Origin: Owenia fusiformis
Taxonomy: Eukaryota > Annelida > Polychaeta > Sabellida > Oweniidae
NCBI GenBank assembly: GCA_903813345.2
Contig: CAIIXF020000001.1
Location: 22,279,915-22,339,914, forward strand
Direction: 5' to 3'
DNA length: 60,000 nucleotides
Shown: piece after piece, positions 42,887-55,378 of the stretch
Numbering within the stretch: the stretch's first letter is position 1
Layout of the letters: every line of letters starts with the position of its first letter
Translations under genes and position numbers: made by a program
The notes under the pieces: model-generated
The model's database searches: none
What the model was told of the DNA's origin: nothing
The model's input: the letters and a program-made list of their open reading frames with translations, nothing else

Positions 42887-44094
42887 TGGCTAGTCGATCT
42901 ATGTGGATGCAGTCATTTATATGTAATGTATTGTGGGTACTCGCGTACATTATAGGGAATGGGATCATTGCAAAAATATGACAGCAAATCGAGGTAAGTG
43001 ATCTCAGAGTTTCTATTTAACATTGTGACTTGAAATCTTGCACACATATTCAATATACATAGTATGACAATGTGTGAAAGTTTCAGCTAGCATATTCCTG
43101 TTATAGGGAAGATATTTGAAAAACATTTCGTAAACGTCAACATATATGTATAAAATGGATGCACCTATGTATCATTTGGATTCAGAACGGTAACAAATGG
43201 ATGCTTTAATAAATTATACTTTTATCATGATGGTTTATTTACTGATGGACAACTGGCCAGATTTTCTTTGTATCCATTGTTTGGATAAACATTCCTCATT
43301 CAGTAAAGTAATTAGCCACCCCATTATAAGTAGTCTAAAGGCACCCTCATGAAAAATTGAAAATACTATATATAAACCCATCAACTGGAAAATGCCATTA
43401 CAGATGAAATAAAGGACCCACGGTCCTGTGCTCACATAGTGTAGAACCTACAGAGGAAGGAATGTATATCCTGATTTACAAACAAAAGTATTGGTAAATA
43501 TGAGATCAATTAAAGATGAGTCCTTTGTTGTTGGTTCAGATATGATTTGTTGTAGTCAAAAGAAAAACTATGAATTTGACCTAGGCCTTTTAGTGTTCAA
43601 ATTTTGAAGGAAAGTAGATTTTGAGAGACGGCTTCTATTGTAGATTCTTCTTAAGTTGGCTACATCCAAGCTGTATCTAGTGTTGTGTTGTTACAATTGA
43701 TAATTTTCTCAAGCCCCAATGACTTAACATGGGATACCAAAATAGCGATTTTTGAGATTTCAAAAAATGCCATAACTTCCGAACGGGAAGTCGGATCAAA
43801 ATTTGGTTTGCAGATTCGGATTCCTTGGACAATTTTACACATATTTCATAACTTATACATTGAATTCCAAGAACTTTTTATTGTAACCTACTTTTCGGAT
43901 GCCATATCTCAAAAACGGTAAGAGTGATCAAAAACAACTTGCCTGTAGGGATTAGCTTTTTTCCAAGGAACATGATTAAAAAAACTGAGCAAAAATATTC
44001 AAGGACGACTGAGAAAATCGAAAAAAATGACAAAGTACTGGATTTGACCTAGTTCTTGACCTTTGACCTGGTTTAAACCTGATTACACCCAGAT

Positions 44095-44418
44095 CTGGAC
44101 TTGGACCTGAACTGGACCTTGACTTGGACCTGGACTTGGACCTGGAAATGGACTGGACTGGTATTTTTTCAATCTTTTCATCACTTCTCTTGACTTTCTA
44201 TAAGGCTATCATAAGATCGATTTTCGCGAAATTTAAAAATCAGCAATTTCTCGGAAACCGGGCGAACTTGGGAAATGGCGATGATAGGTCAAATAGACAT
44301 TATGGATATGCATAAAATGAATGTGGAAATGACTCAATCCGAAGGGCAGTTTTAATTTGTGCAACCAATGTTGACAGACGGACGGACCAACGGACGGACG
44401 GACCAACGGACGGACGCC
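44095..44418. repeat. GGACCT/GGACTT-rich tract and (GGAC)n microsatellite
   Basis: 44095-44160 is an imperfect repeat of gacttggacctg. 44374-44418 is acggacggaccaacggacgg repeated. Both are inside the 42892-45951 element. Confidence 0.8.
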
Positions 44419-45164
44419 TGGTCGACCCCATAGTCTCACTGTGTGAGCCAAAAACTATGGTTTTATCGCTGATACTGTTAATTTGAAAAACGGGTCCATA
44501 ACATGTAATGATGACAATGAAAATGTTGAAATTAGGTACGCTAATGAAGTGAATTCAGAGCAAAAGACCCATCGACCCACTGGAATACCCACAAATCAAG
44601 TTTCATAGCCTTGCCAAAGTCGGTCTATTTTACTTATCTTGATTTCTATTATGACTGCCTTGTACCCAAGAGAAAGCCATGTGCTTTACCGACCCAATGT
44701 TTTTGTCGGTAAAATTTGACAAATCAACGACGGCCCTACTTTGCCTGACTAGGTCTTCATGCATTCCCATCGCGAATTAAGTTTTGATTTTGAATCAACA
44801 TTAAATTGCATGATTTCATTTAGACGAGTATTAATGACTGCTTACATTCCAATGTACATTTAATAACATAATATATTGTAACTCTCAAGAAACACTCGAT
44901 CAGATCATTGAATTTCAAGTCCTAGACGGGTAGTTTGCTTTTTTATGCAGGTCAACCTGATAACGTTTTGATTGGTCAATCAGCCTGAAGTCACACATTG
45001 TGTCCATGTCCATATTGTCAATCAATATGGTTTTGCGATACCCTTAGGTAGCCTAGGTATTATGGGAATCTCGGAACCACTGAATAAGTTAGCATAATAT
45101 CAGCGATGATACATTGGATTGTACAAGGTGGTAATAATTCAAGATCAGATAAGTAAATAAATAC

Positions 45165-45640
45165 CGACTTGGGCAAGGCTACCAGTTTCAGAGCCATTTA
45201 CATTCCTTGAAGGTGGCAATGAGCAGCCAACAGATGGACCATCCGTAAATCTTGATGATTTTGTCAGCTCAGCTGAACGAGCCTCCAGATTCCTTGAAAC
45301 AAATGACCATAATTCAAGAATAATATTATCTATTTACAATTTTTTTAAATCGTGGTAAGTGGAATTTTTCCAATTACCAATACAGCATTATTATTGTTTT
45401 CAGACACTGTTGATTAAAATATTAAAAATACACACATTCAAAATGATTCAATTGAAATCTAACCAGTCTGTTCAATGAATCCAATCAGAACGTCTTCTAA
45501 TCCACATGATACATCATAATTAAATTGCTTTTTTAAAGCTGATATTTCATACCATAACTCCATATTATAGAACGCATTGTATTTGTATTTTACTTCACAC
45601 AGACATATATGTATTGTATGTGAAATAATTATATTACTTG
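45165..45640 (-). CDS. Two exon-like segments inside the Transib-like element
   Basis: Minus-strand segment 45464 to about 45640 (KYKYNAFYNMELWYEISALK, then KQFNYDVSCGLEDVLIGFIE) ends at donor ACTG|gttaga, phase 1. The segment starting at 45329 after acceptor aaatag continues in phase (DNIILELWSFVSRNLEARSA, ELTKSSRFTDGPSVGC) to a possible donor near 45170. The plus strand of 45190-45353 is also open, with a consensus donor (TCGTG|gtaagt), so direction is uncertain. Phase continuity favours minus. The family is not recognised. It could be a transposon accessory gene or captured host exons. Confidence 0.35.
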
Positions 45641-45956
45641 ACTTTTTTATTCCCCATTACAAGGTAAACCTATGGCAAATTATACATACCTTCTCACAGC
45701 TATGAGCGAGATGATAAAACTGGTCAAGTGAACTCGTTTCAGTTATCTATTCTCCGTAAAACTATCAGCGAATGTGTGTTTATAGCGTAGCTGTGGTTTT
45801 GTAAATCAATGAAGTATGATATACACGGATGAGTAAATATAGATTATTTAAACAGAAGTGCAAAATTCTTCCATTGAAAAGTACAGAGGCGGGTACTCAC
45901 GAAACATTACATGTGCCTGACTGCATCCACATAGATCGACTAGCCACAGTGTACTT

Positions 45957-46412
45957 GGTGAGTTAGTTTCTAAAAAAAGATTTTTCGGACTTCAGTTGGG
46001 TCACTCTCTGTTGCTTGTTCATCCTTCTGCCTGTTAATCCTGTTTTGATTATCTACCTTCTTGACACCGTTGTCTATCCTGCTGCGCACAATGCACATAT
46101 CAGCAAAAGGTGTTCAATGAATATAGAGAATACCTTAACCCGTCCCCTCGTTTGAGAACAACTCGACTAGTTGCAGCCAGACTCAACTATGTTTGTTTAA
46201 AAAATACCTAGTTATGAAAAATGGATTTACTCTTTCAAATAAAAGGTTTACATTCATGGGCGTGGCCAGGCATAAGGCAGGAAATACTTATTCAGTTTTT
46301 TTCAGATAAAACTTTGAAAGTGAGGTCACAGGGTAGTATAATTTTACCTTTAAATTACGCCTCTCTGAACTTGACTTTTCCCAGCTATATGAATTTGATG
46401 ATGTTAATTTAG
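45957..46412. other. AT-rich DNA, no gene seen
   Basis: No repeat boundaries or exons were recognised between the Transib-like element and the LINE remnant. Confidence 0.45.
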
Positions 46413-47800
46413 GCTATGCATATTTTATTGAAAAAATTCAAAGTCTCTATAATGAATGCTTCCCGATAACTCCTAAATGTATTAAATATCACTTCAACAA
46501 TAAAAAATCTTACAAAAAGTATAAACGCATTCTAAGGCAAACTATTCAACATGCAGAAAAACTACATTACAAAAATTTTGATCAAACATCTGGTAATATA
46601 AAAGACACCTGGACACACATTAATGAAATATTAAACAGATGAAAGAAATTGCAAATATCACTTGATAAATTTATACATAATAATAAAACAGTTACTAATC
46701 CCAAAGAAATGGCTAATGGTTTTAATGATTATTTTGTCAATGTTTTAAATAATTTGGCAAAAACATACATAATTCTCATAAAACATTTCAACATTATTTG
46801 AATAAAATGTCTACTTCTTTAAGCCAAAGTTTATATCTATGACGTGTAACTTTTGACGAAATAAAATCAATTTTAGATAATTTGAAAGATAAATCTGCTG
46901 GAATTGATGATATAAAGCCTATAGTTATCAAAAATAGGAACTTGCTATCCTTGCATATTTGGCTTCAGAAAAAATAGTTCAACTTACTTGGCTATTCTTT
47001 CTTTTTAAGAAAATTTACTCAGCATTAGATGATAAACAGTTCTCTATTGGCATATTCTTGGACCTCAGTAAAGCATTTGATACTATTAATCATGACATTT
47101 TATTATCTAAACTCAATTTTTGTTGTATTAGAGGAAAAGCTAATGATTGGTTCAGAAGTTATCTAAATAATCGAAAACAAGTTACTTTATATTGAGATAA
47201 TAATATTAAATCTCAGGAACAGTCAATCACATGTGGAGTTCCACAGGCACTACCTATTTTGTTTATTATATATCAATGACATTATGTGTTCAAATTCTTT
47301 GTTAAAGTTGTTTTTGCAGATGATACAAACATCTTGTGAATTAAATTGTGAACTCTATAAAATTGATGATTGGTTTTGTGCTAATAAGCTATCTCTTAAT
47401 GTACAGAAGACTGAATTCATGATATAAAATTATACAACCTGCAAACATAAAGTTCCACCAAATATTGAAATCAAACTAAGAAATAATTTAATAGAGAGAC
47501 TTCAATCAATCAATTTCGCAGGGATAATTATTGATGAGGATTTAAACTGGAAGGAACATATGAAAAAATATCACTTAAAATATCAAAACTCATCGGGATA
47601 CTATTTGAAAGTAGACATAAGCTAAATAGAAAAACACTACTATCGATTTACTATTCTCTTATATACTTCAAGAATGTATATGTGCTTGGGGAAATGCAGG
47701 CAAAACTGCGACGAGTTCAATATTTAAACTACAAAAACGTTTTTTAAGAATTATTACTTATAGCGAAAATAGGGAACATACCGGGCCGGCCATTCTTTAA
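46413..47800 (+). pseudogene. Degraded non-LTR (LINE) reverse transcriptase
   Basis: Plus-strand translation in shifting frames gives ordered RT pieces: KKSYKKYKRILRQTIQHAEK, NPKEMANGFNDYFVNV, KDKSAGIDDIKP, FLDLSKAFDTINHDILLSKL (RT block with the first catalytic Asp), ANDWFRSYLNNRKQVTLY, QSITCGVPQ, INDIMCSN, NKLSLNVQKTEFMI and FKLQKRFLRIITYS. These are typical of Jockey/CR1-group LINEs. Stops and frameshifts are frequent and the FADD-box region is broken, so it is inactive. The endonuclease and 3' tail were not found. Confidence 0.85.
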
Positions 47801-50025
47801 ACAAAAATTCTAAAATTTACAGACATATATAACTTAATATTCTACTACTAACTTACAAATGTATTAACATTTTATAGACTTCTTTGACTGCGCCCCTGAC
47901 ATTATTATACCGAAGTTAACATTCTCATGAGTATCTGTTCAAAGTATCCCTTTAATGTATGAGCCATCATATTATGATGGTTATACATGTTTAATATCAG
48001 GTTATCAAAATAGATGTAGAATTTGCACTGAACGAAAGTTTTGAGTGATGGATGATGGCCAGCTTCAAGGTGCATCTGATTTGATATTAGGCCTGTAGTA
48101 ATGCATAAAACCAATTTAAATGTGAAAATATTCAAGGTTCTCATATATGTTTGGTTCTGATAGGGAGAGTATGGAGTTTCCAAGACGGTCTATCCTCCGA
48201 ACGCAGTGTTCCAGACATCATCTATTGTGTATTGTGTTCCTTTATTCTTCCAGCAAGAAGGAGGTTCGAGTTCAGGACGCCTGTGTTCGGAAAATGAGCC
48301 GGTCCCTCTGCATCTATTCATGGTTTATAGGAGCGAACACCAGCTTGCCAATACATTTAAAAATCATTCGAAAGATCTAGGATGAAGAAAAGGATTAATT
48401 GTCGCTGTGGCTCGAGGAGTAATAAATAAAATCGTTAATATATATCCATTTTATTAGCCTAAAATATGTCTTTCGGTGAATGGTTTAGAGATCAATTTTA
48501 GCAATAATGAAATGTGGAATGAATCTGTAAAAATTGCCGATTTTAATAGTAACCAAAGAAATACGTTCCAAAAAAGCAAGATAAACAAAACCAGATGAAG
48601 TGACATTAGTACATATCAAAACTTCCCAGTCATGTTAAATAATATTTATGCAGATTAGCTGACGCAATGACTAGTTCTTGGTTTATTACCAGATTTCCGC
48701 TCTTTACCCGTTCCAAAATCGTATCCCAGGTAATCCGCCGAATCGTTAGATTAGGAAATTCACAGAACCGATTTGATATACCAATGATATAGACGGTTAT
48801 TAAGATTGTTGTAAAATCGGGTTTGGACTGCTCAAACAAATTCGCTCATGCCCTTTGTATCTTAAAACTTCTGAATGCACATCAACCATATTTCAAATGC
48901 GTCTTATTTTTGCAAGCCGTTGTAACAACGTTGGCCAAAGGGTGGAAATCAAGATAATGTTTCTGAAGAATATGTTGGAGTGTTGGTTGGCCTTTGCGTA
49001 TCTTAGATTTTGATTGACTACACGTAAACTTACTTGCTTGATGCAGAAAATTACACTGTACAAGAAATGACTTTCTGAAGTCGGTTGAATACCGTAATCC
49101 TTGTATTGCCGAGATCACAGAAAAGAGGAGAAAACATTGGATTTGACCTAGTTAGATCCATTGCCACAACATAAATCCAAATATATGAACGGATAACCGT
49201 ATTTTTGTATCTAACCAATCGAGTCGCATACCTTGACCGAGGCCTTTCATTGAAAAATAAGTACTGGATAAAGCATAAGAATGAGATTTTATAAGAAATA
49301 ATACACCGAAGGCCTGAGGTTATTATTTCTTATCAAATCGAATTCGAATGCTTTATCTTACTTAAATCACACACATTCTTATTACAGGTAAATGGTATAT
49401 TGCAGGTAAATGGTCAATGATCTAATCTGGAAAATTTTATTTCTTTTGTGTTGACTGTTCATGTAGGGGTAAGTGGTTTGATACATGTAAGTGAGTGAGT
49501 TCTTTTGAGTTGACTGTTCATGTAGTTATATAGCCAATTAATTGTAACAACAAAAAGAGTTGGTCGCATTGACCTCATGAGTGTGAGTTGATGTAAGTGA
49601 CTGAGTGGGCTATAATTAGTCTAGCTTCAGTGCACTAGGTGACTGTCCAGTCCAGAACATTGCATTTGAATACAGCAGAATATTTGTAAGTAAGATAAGA
49701 TCAATGATGTAGATAACAACAAAAATTGATAAATTGTTTTATTCTAAAGAATGCACAGTAACAAGAGAAGGGTACATGTATTTTTGTATATTGTTTTTAG
49801 GGAATGAAAACTATCAAAAACTGTCAATGGTCATTTATGTCTCACTTGTTTTTGATAGCTTGCCAAGTGTACATTCTTTAAAAACAATAGAAAAATAATG
49901 CACTTTCCTTTTGATAAAACCATACATTCTTAAAAATAAACCACAGCAAATTCTATTGTGTTGCTACCCAAGTGGGATTTAAAGACAAATAAAAAACTTA
50001 GTAATTACATATTTTTTCTTTGGGA
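47801..50025. other. Intergenic; foldback at 49268-49370 and short direct repeats
   Basis: 49268-49370 pairs agcataagaatgagatttta with its diverged complement around a caccgaaggcctgaggtt loop (MITE-like). ttgactgttcatgtag recurs at 49451 and 49517. Minus-strand frames at 48630-48839 and 48882-49118 look somewhat protein-like, but have no splice or homology support that I can see. Confidence 0.4.
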
Positions 50026-51180
50026 TCATTGAATCTTAAATCCAAGCGATTGAATCACTTCTCTGCAGTCTGTTATATTTTGAATCATGTTTAGTTCCAC
50101 GGGGCTCAACTGGACCATCCATTTAGTCGGGATACTAGTAGAGTTCCTACTCGTTCCATATGTCCCTCCAGAAAAAGTTGACGTGTTTTTCCCTATCCAA
50201 TAACGTACTGATTGGTGGAATGGTATGTCCAATGCCTTGTACAGTTTTTGAGCGTTAGTTAGAGTATCATAAGCAAAGTCTTCATAAATTACCTGTTTGA
50301 TTAACGGTTTCAGATCAAGCTCTTTCCTCTTGGCTTTCAAATCCTTTATAAAGTTTATATTAGTTAAGCTATTGTAGCAAAGAGATTCCATATCTTTTTT
50401 CTTAAGTTCCAACGCCAGGTTTTTGTAACTGCGAGTCTCATGATTCCTAGAGTTTAGGATTCCCCTCGGGTCCCTCGCCAAAAAGAGAATAGCGGTATCC
50501 TTCCCAAAGTATGGAGCAATTTGACCAATATTTGCTAAACGAATAATCTTTGAAGCAACAATGTCGCTATCCACACATACCTTAGGAACATCATTTAGTA
50601 TTTTCACATTCCGGAAGATGGCTTGCCATCTCCAACCATGCATTGATGTTACTTGCGAAAGATATGAGTTACCACTGAAACGACAATTCATGATTTCTTT
50701 TAAGAATGCCGGTCCAGCAACTGGCGTATCAATGTCATAACGTTCAACGACTGCCTTGAGAGGCTCGAACATATAAAAGATATTTGGATTCTGCTTGAAC
50801 AACTCGGCAAAAAAACTAGAGCCACTCCGCCTGTAGGTTAATATAATTATTTTTGTAATGTTTTGTGCTGTCATTGTCCCTGCACTTTGAAATTCTCCTT
50901 TCGTAGTCGGGATTGTTCTTTTCGAACTGTTATCTTTCGACGCCGGAATGATTATTTTCGAATTCCCAATTTTACTTCCATATCGTGGGACTGACACCTT
51001 CCTCAGTGGAACTGGATCACCAGGGTTTCCAAATGGCTTGGAATATGTCGAACTTATAATATTTATCCCTCCAAACAAAAATCCAATTAGTACACCAACA
51101 AATGTTAGTGTTATGTAAACAAAAAACTTATTTTTTGTCATTTCTATCATTTGGCACGACTTAATGAGAACCTGCCTCAA
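50026..51180 (-). CDS. Carbohydrate sulfotransferase (CHST1/3-like, Golgi type II membrane protein)
   Basis: 384 codons, intronless. Transfers sulfate from PAPS to a sugar of glycoprotein or proteoglycan chains in the Golgi lumen. A short cytoplasmic tail is followed by one membrane anchor (about residues 18-42, FFVYITLTFVGVLIGFLFGG), a Ser/Pro/Lys-rich stem and the catalytic domain. The 5'-phosphosulfate loop is LTYRRSGSSFFAELF (about 113-127), followed by FYMFEPLKAVVERY. The 3'-phosphate site is LFLARDPRGILNSR (about 228-241). The end DCREVIQSLGF is typical of the galactose/GalNAc/GlcNAc 6-O-sulfotransferase family. The length is close to that of family members. A second in-frame Met at residue 14 could also start translation. 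The precise acceptor sugar cannot be told from sequence. Confidence 0.92.
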   Translation of the reverse strand: MRQVLIKSCQMIEMTKNKFFVYITLTFVGVLIGFLFGGINIISSTYSKPFGNPGDPVPLRKVSVPRYGSKIGNSKIIIPASKDNSSKRTIPTTKGEFQSAGTMTAQNITKIIILTYRRSGSSFFAELFKQNPNIFYMFEPLKAVVERYDIDTPVAGPAFLKEIMNCRFSGNSYLSQVTSMHGWRWQAIFRNVKILNDVPKVCVDSDIVASKIIRLANIGQIAPYFGKDTAILFLARDPRGILNSRNHETRSYKNLALELKKKDMESLCYNSLTNINFIKDLKAKRKELDLKPLIKQVIYEDFAYDTLTNAQKLYKALDIPFHQSVRYWIGKNTSTFSGGTYGTSRNSTSIPTKWMVQLSPVELNMIQNITDCREVIQSLGFKIQ

Positions 51181-53485
51181 TAGAACTCAAACAATCTGAA
51201 GACTACATGTACATATAAGTTGGTCATGAAATAATTCTCTTATATATGAATTGATTTTATGTTGAACGTCATTAAAGCGACTTAACGGGGTCATATTACC
51301 ATATACTGGGGATTACAAAAGGATAGGTGGAAACGCTTTTAAAGCCGTGAAACGTCCTCTGGTACTTCAAAAGAAGAACCATAGCCGTTACGTATAGCCA
51401 GGTATGGCGTAACCAAAAAATAATCAGAGAAAGTCACAAAAATAACTGGGCGTAGCTAGGCACGAGGCAAAACATCCTTTAGAATAGAAATCTTGAATGA
51501 AAATATGAAATGAAATCTAATAATATGATTTCCCTTGATTAACATGAAAATTAACAATTAAGTTAATGAAATTACTACTTGTATAGTAGATAGTGAAGTC
51601 GAAGTCGACGTATTGGGCACAATAAGATAGCATTAACGAATTTTAGGAATTATATTAGAAATATTATACTGTGCTGTAAAATCTTTTTTCTTTATGTCGT
51701 CGGACTCAAGCAAATTCCCTTTGTGTATCTATCTAATTTCAATAGATGATACAGTACAGTATCGGTACAGTGTGAGCATTAACATTAACATCCTTGATAT
51801 AACGGTATGGAGCCAGGAATTTTTATATGTCAAAATTAAAATCCCCACATGGGTGTAGCACCTGTTACGCCTGTTTTGCGTTCTTGTTTCCCGTATACCC
51901 CCATCAGGATAAAAATTCATGTTGAAATAAGTCATCTGATTTAGGTAGACCAACAACACGGGTAGGGATCGAACAATTTGTCCGCTATGACGGAGTGTGC
52001 ATGCTATTTGTCATGAAAACGTCACATTTTATTTTTTAAACTCATGTTTCGTCTAATAAAGCAATGAGTAAAAGCTATAGAAAACGGCTTCAGAATATAT
52101 GTTCAAACATAAATCTGAAGGTATTCATGATGCAATGTGTCTTTTTACTTTTTTAATAAAAAAATAATGTTGACATTTTTTGTCCGCTATGACGGAACTG
52201 TTTTACGTTTTACATTTTGATTTTAATTTTGAAGGGTTGAAATTTAAAATAAGGCAACACATTCCTCTTCCAATTTCAATTAATTTTGTCATTTTTGCAT
52301 CTCAAATCAGTTATTGATCAGTCACCTCATTTTCAGAAAAATGAAAATTGAAGGAAAAAATTGGAAACGTTTTATACTCATCAGGTATGATTTACACAAG
52401 ATCTAGATCTGTTCCTTCTACATGCAATTCTCTTTAATGGGTTTGCCCTGCTGCAGAAGCACTCGATTAACAAAACATCTTTAAAAAATTGACCCAGATT
52501 GTTAAGGCGGAATTAGACCGAACGATCAATTTTTCCAAGTTTTATGTTGAATCAAACTTGATATACAGATTGGATCAACCCCGATTTGCCATCAATCTTG
52601 ATTCAACCTTGAGAAATGTTTCTATGTATGATACTGGTTTAGTTCGAATTCGAAAAGAGGTTGGGGAGAGGAGATCGAATCGTTCATCTTCTTTTAAAGG
52701 TTTTCGGCTGAAAACTTGCCTTACCAAAAAATGATCCTAGAGCCCACCCCTCCCTAGATATGACCCTGAGAATTGAAAGCACTTCGGCACTTCGGGCAAC
52801 GTTGGTTCTACACATCAGAATAGCCTTAGTCAGACCTGTATTTTTCTATGCAGGCAGATATTTCATGATACCTTGCGCTCAACAAAAAAGAACCAAAGAA
52901 ATTTTTAATCTGCAATAAAAAACCTGAGCTACTAATGACTCGGAATTTATGAGCACCCTGTATCAAGGGCCTTGCTCTAATTTATGATGAGATATTTACA
53001 AACTAGCAAATACACTTATATGTGTATAAATTAGTCTTAACATCAAGAACAATAAACAGTGTGTACTGTAGGCACTAGATTATTCAGTTTTGGTTTGCCA
53101 ATATAATTATTTATTATTTGTGTATGGCAGCTGATTCGCTCCCTCTAGTAGTCGCAGCTTGGGAGGGATTAAGAGGGAACTTGGTTCGTGTGAGAGATTA
53201 TCGATTATGTATTAATGCATTTCAGTAAATGGCTGGGCAGTTTTATGTAATAATTATTATGAGTCACACGAATGAAGATAGCAGAAAATGCGTGTGAATT
53301 CAGAAATTCCTGTCGTCAGAATTCATAGGATACAAATGCGTAACTAGGTGATCATGGTCATTATGTAGAAATCTAGGTGACACAAACATGTGAAACAATG
53401 GCCAGTATGAGTAGTGAGTACAACAGGATTGTCATTTAGGTGACATTTTGTCGTTTTTATTGCCGTACTCTCTTATTGTATCTAC
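51181..53485. other. Intergenic, no gene seen
   Basis: The near-palindrome ttgtccgctatgacgga occurs twice (about 51979 and 52180). No exon was accepted. Confidence 0.45.
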
Positions 53486-53900
53486 AGGGTGGGCCAAAAA
53501 ACGCCACTTTTTTTCAAAATCCTATAACTTTTTTAATTTTTGATACAAAATCATAATTTGCATACCAAATGAAACTTGAGGATGCTATCTAGTCATGGAT
53601 TATGAATTGTACACTTTTACTTGAAGAAAAGATGTCACCAGCGTCTCACTTAAACATGTGGTGTGCCATGAGAAATAAACATAATTTGCAAAATGTTCCT
53701 GACTGATACGGCCTGATAACCATCAAGCTAATAGCCCTGATGCAAACCCCAGTGAGTATAGGGTATGGGAAGGTCTCCAGACCCTCCAGGAGATGGTATG
53801 AAGGCACCCAATCTAAAATATTGCCCAACTAAAGCTGCCAATTAAAGGTCGAAAGAAACATTTCACCGATATATATCAGCAAGGCAACTAAGACTAAAAG
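53486..53900 (+). pseudogene. Mariner-family transposase fragment with one terminal repeat
   Basis: Begins after TA with CAGGGTGGGCCAAAAAACGC, a mariner-type terminus. About 200 bp downstream the plus strand encodes NSPDANPSEYRVWEGLQ and EMVYEG, matching the mariner (N/S)PDLNPxDY-W block that holds the last catalytic Asp. The frame is interrupted and there is no matching right end, so it is a truncated copy. Confidence 0.65.
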
Positions 53901-55378
53901 CTATCATCAAAGAGGGTTTTATCATATGTTTAACAGATAATGACCACCCATAGTCAATGCATGTAAGTCAAGCTATAGCTATGTAAACCAAACCTAGTCA
54001 ACTCATGCAAATTCTTATGAACGTATTCAGGCCCCTCAGACACTTTTCTTCCAGGGGTGCGGTTTTTACTAAAACAGAATTGAATGTAATATGAGAAATG
54101 GGATCTTCTCTGCTTTAAGAGTAGATACTTACATAGTAAGATGCTGTCTGATATGAAAAATATTTTTCAAAGGACCGCGAGTTGTTTGTAGAATGAATCT
54201 GGAGAGCTTTTTCATTGCATTTCGCTTGTGTTGTTCATCTAAAAACCGTCAATACACTTTAAAACATTTTAATGACTATAAGATTGCACCATATAATCCG
54301 AAAAAAATGTTTCTCATTTTCAAGGATTATCTATGGATTAACACCCAGGTATTGTTATTTTTCAAACTTCATAGGGCTGGGAATCATTATTACGATCGTT
54401 TTTGAATAATAGTCTGAAAACCATGCCTCTCTATCATTTCAAAAAGAACAAATAGCTATAGACACCCCTGGGGTCACTTAACTTTTTTTAATGTCGTTAA
54501 TATCCTTGATATGTAGGATCAAATTGTAGATAAATATGTATTTTTCAAGAAATAGCAATAAAAAGCATTCAAGATTACTGATAAAAGTATATTTTGGTTG
54601 ATTTGGGAGGTATGTATCACTTCCTGTGAAAATATGAATTTTTTATCAGTCTCAGAAAATTTCTCCAGAATGTATAAACCCAACTTGGCAGATGTCCCAT
54701 TGTTTGATTGTGTCACTCTATACACTCATTGCCTGGATTAATATTTTGTACACATAAATAGTCATATTTCAATAGTCATTGAGTAGGGATTAGTTATGTT
54801 TGCAATTGTGTTGACCTACTTATTTTTAGAGAGAGGAAGGTAATGATAAACTCTTGCATTGTTCGCCTGGTTCTTACCTAGAAAGTTATTTGTAGTAAGG
54901 GAATAGTGTACTTCTAAGGTACTTCTTGAGATATATAAAAATCTAGGTAAGGACCAGGCGTTGTGCAAAAATGGAACTTTTCTGCAATTTACAGCATGAA
55001 ATTAAATTATGTCAGCCATTTTGAAAATCCTTAGAATGATTGTGACAGTTGTGCTTTATATATTTGAGTATATTTTCTTTATTCATATGATATTTTCATG
55101 AACTAATATGTATGCTTGCACTGGAGCATGACCTCTTGAGAAGCATATACATTTACCATGGCTTTAAGCAACATAATAACATGCAATTCCTTTCAATACA
55201 TTCATTGAATTGAATGAGATGATTGTTGTGCAATCATTTCATCTTCATGTGAAATGCATCATTTTTGTCAATGATTTATCACAGTTCACTGGCTGTTCAT
55301 ACCAATGTTTATATTTAGAAATCCAGCTCAACTATATTACGCAGAAGAAATATATTAAGGACAGTCGAGCGACGTGTG
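53901..55378. other. Intergenic; short hairpin at 54864-54960
   Basis: 54864-54882 (CGCCTGGTTCTTACCTAGA) pairs with 54942-54960 with one mismatch, giving a foldback of about 97 bp. Nothing else was recognised. Confidence 0.5.

Larger units (their letters stand above)
42892..45951. mobile_element. Transib/RAG-like element, 3,060 bp, CACTGTG termini
   Basis: The first 34 bp are a perfect terminal inverted repeat (CACTGTGGCTAGTCGATCTA, then TGTGGATGCAGTCA), and similarity continues to about 63 bp. The flanks are a perfect 5-bp duplication, TACTT (42887-42891 and 45952-45956). The terminal heptamer CACTGTG fits the Transib consensus CACWRTG and is the reverse complement of the RAG signal heptamer. 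Five-bp duplications are also typical of Transib/ProtoRAG. No RAG1-like or other transposase frame was found, so it is probably non-autonomous. Contents include a GGAC-type microsatellite (44374-44418) and exon-like segments at 45165-45640. Confidence 0.7.

Noticed and set aside
42960-43000. First exon (MTANR, donor CGAG|gtaagt) in the Transib-like element
   Set aside because: The donor is perfect but the segment is only 16 nt long with no partner exon in phase. Kept only as a possibility.
48630-49118. Minus-strand frames resembling exons
   Set aside because: No consistent splice signals, no recognised motif and no phase relation between the two.
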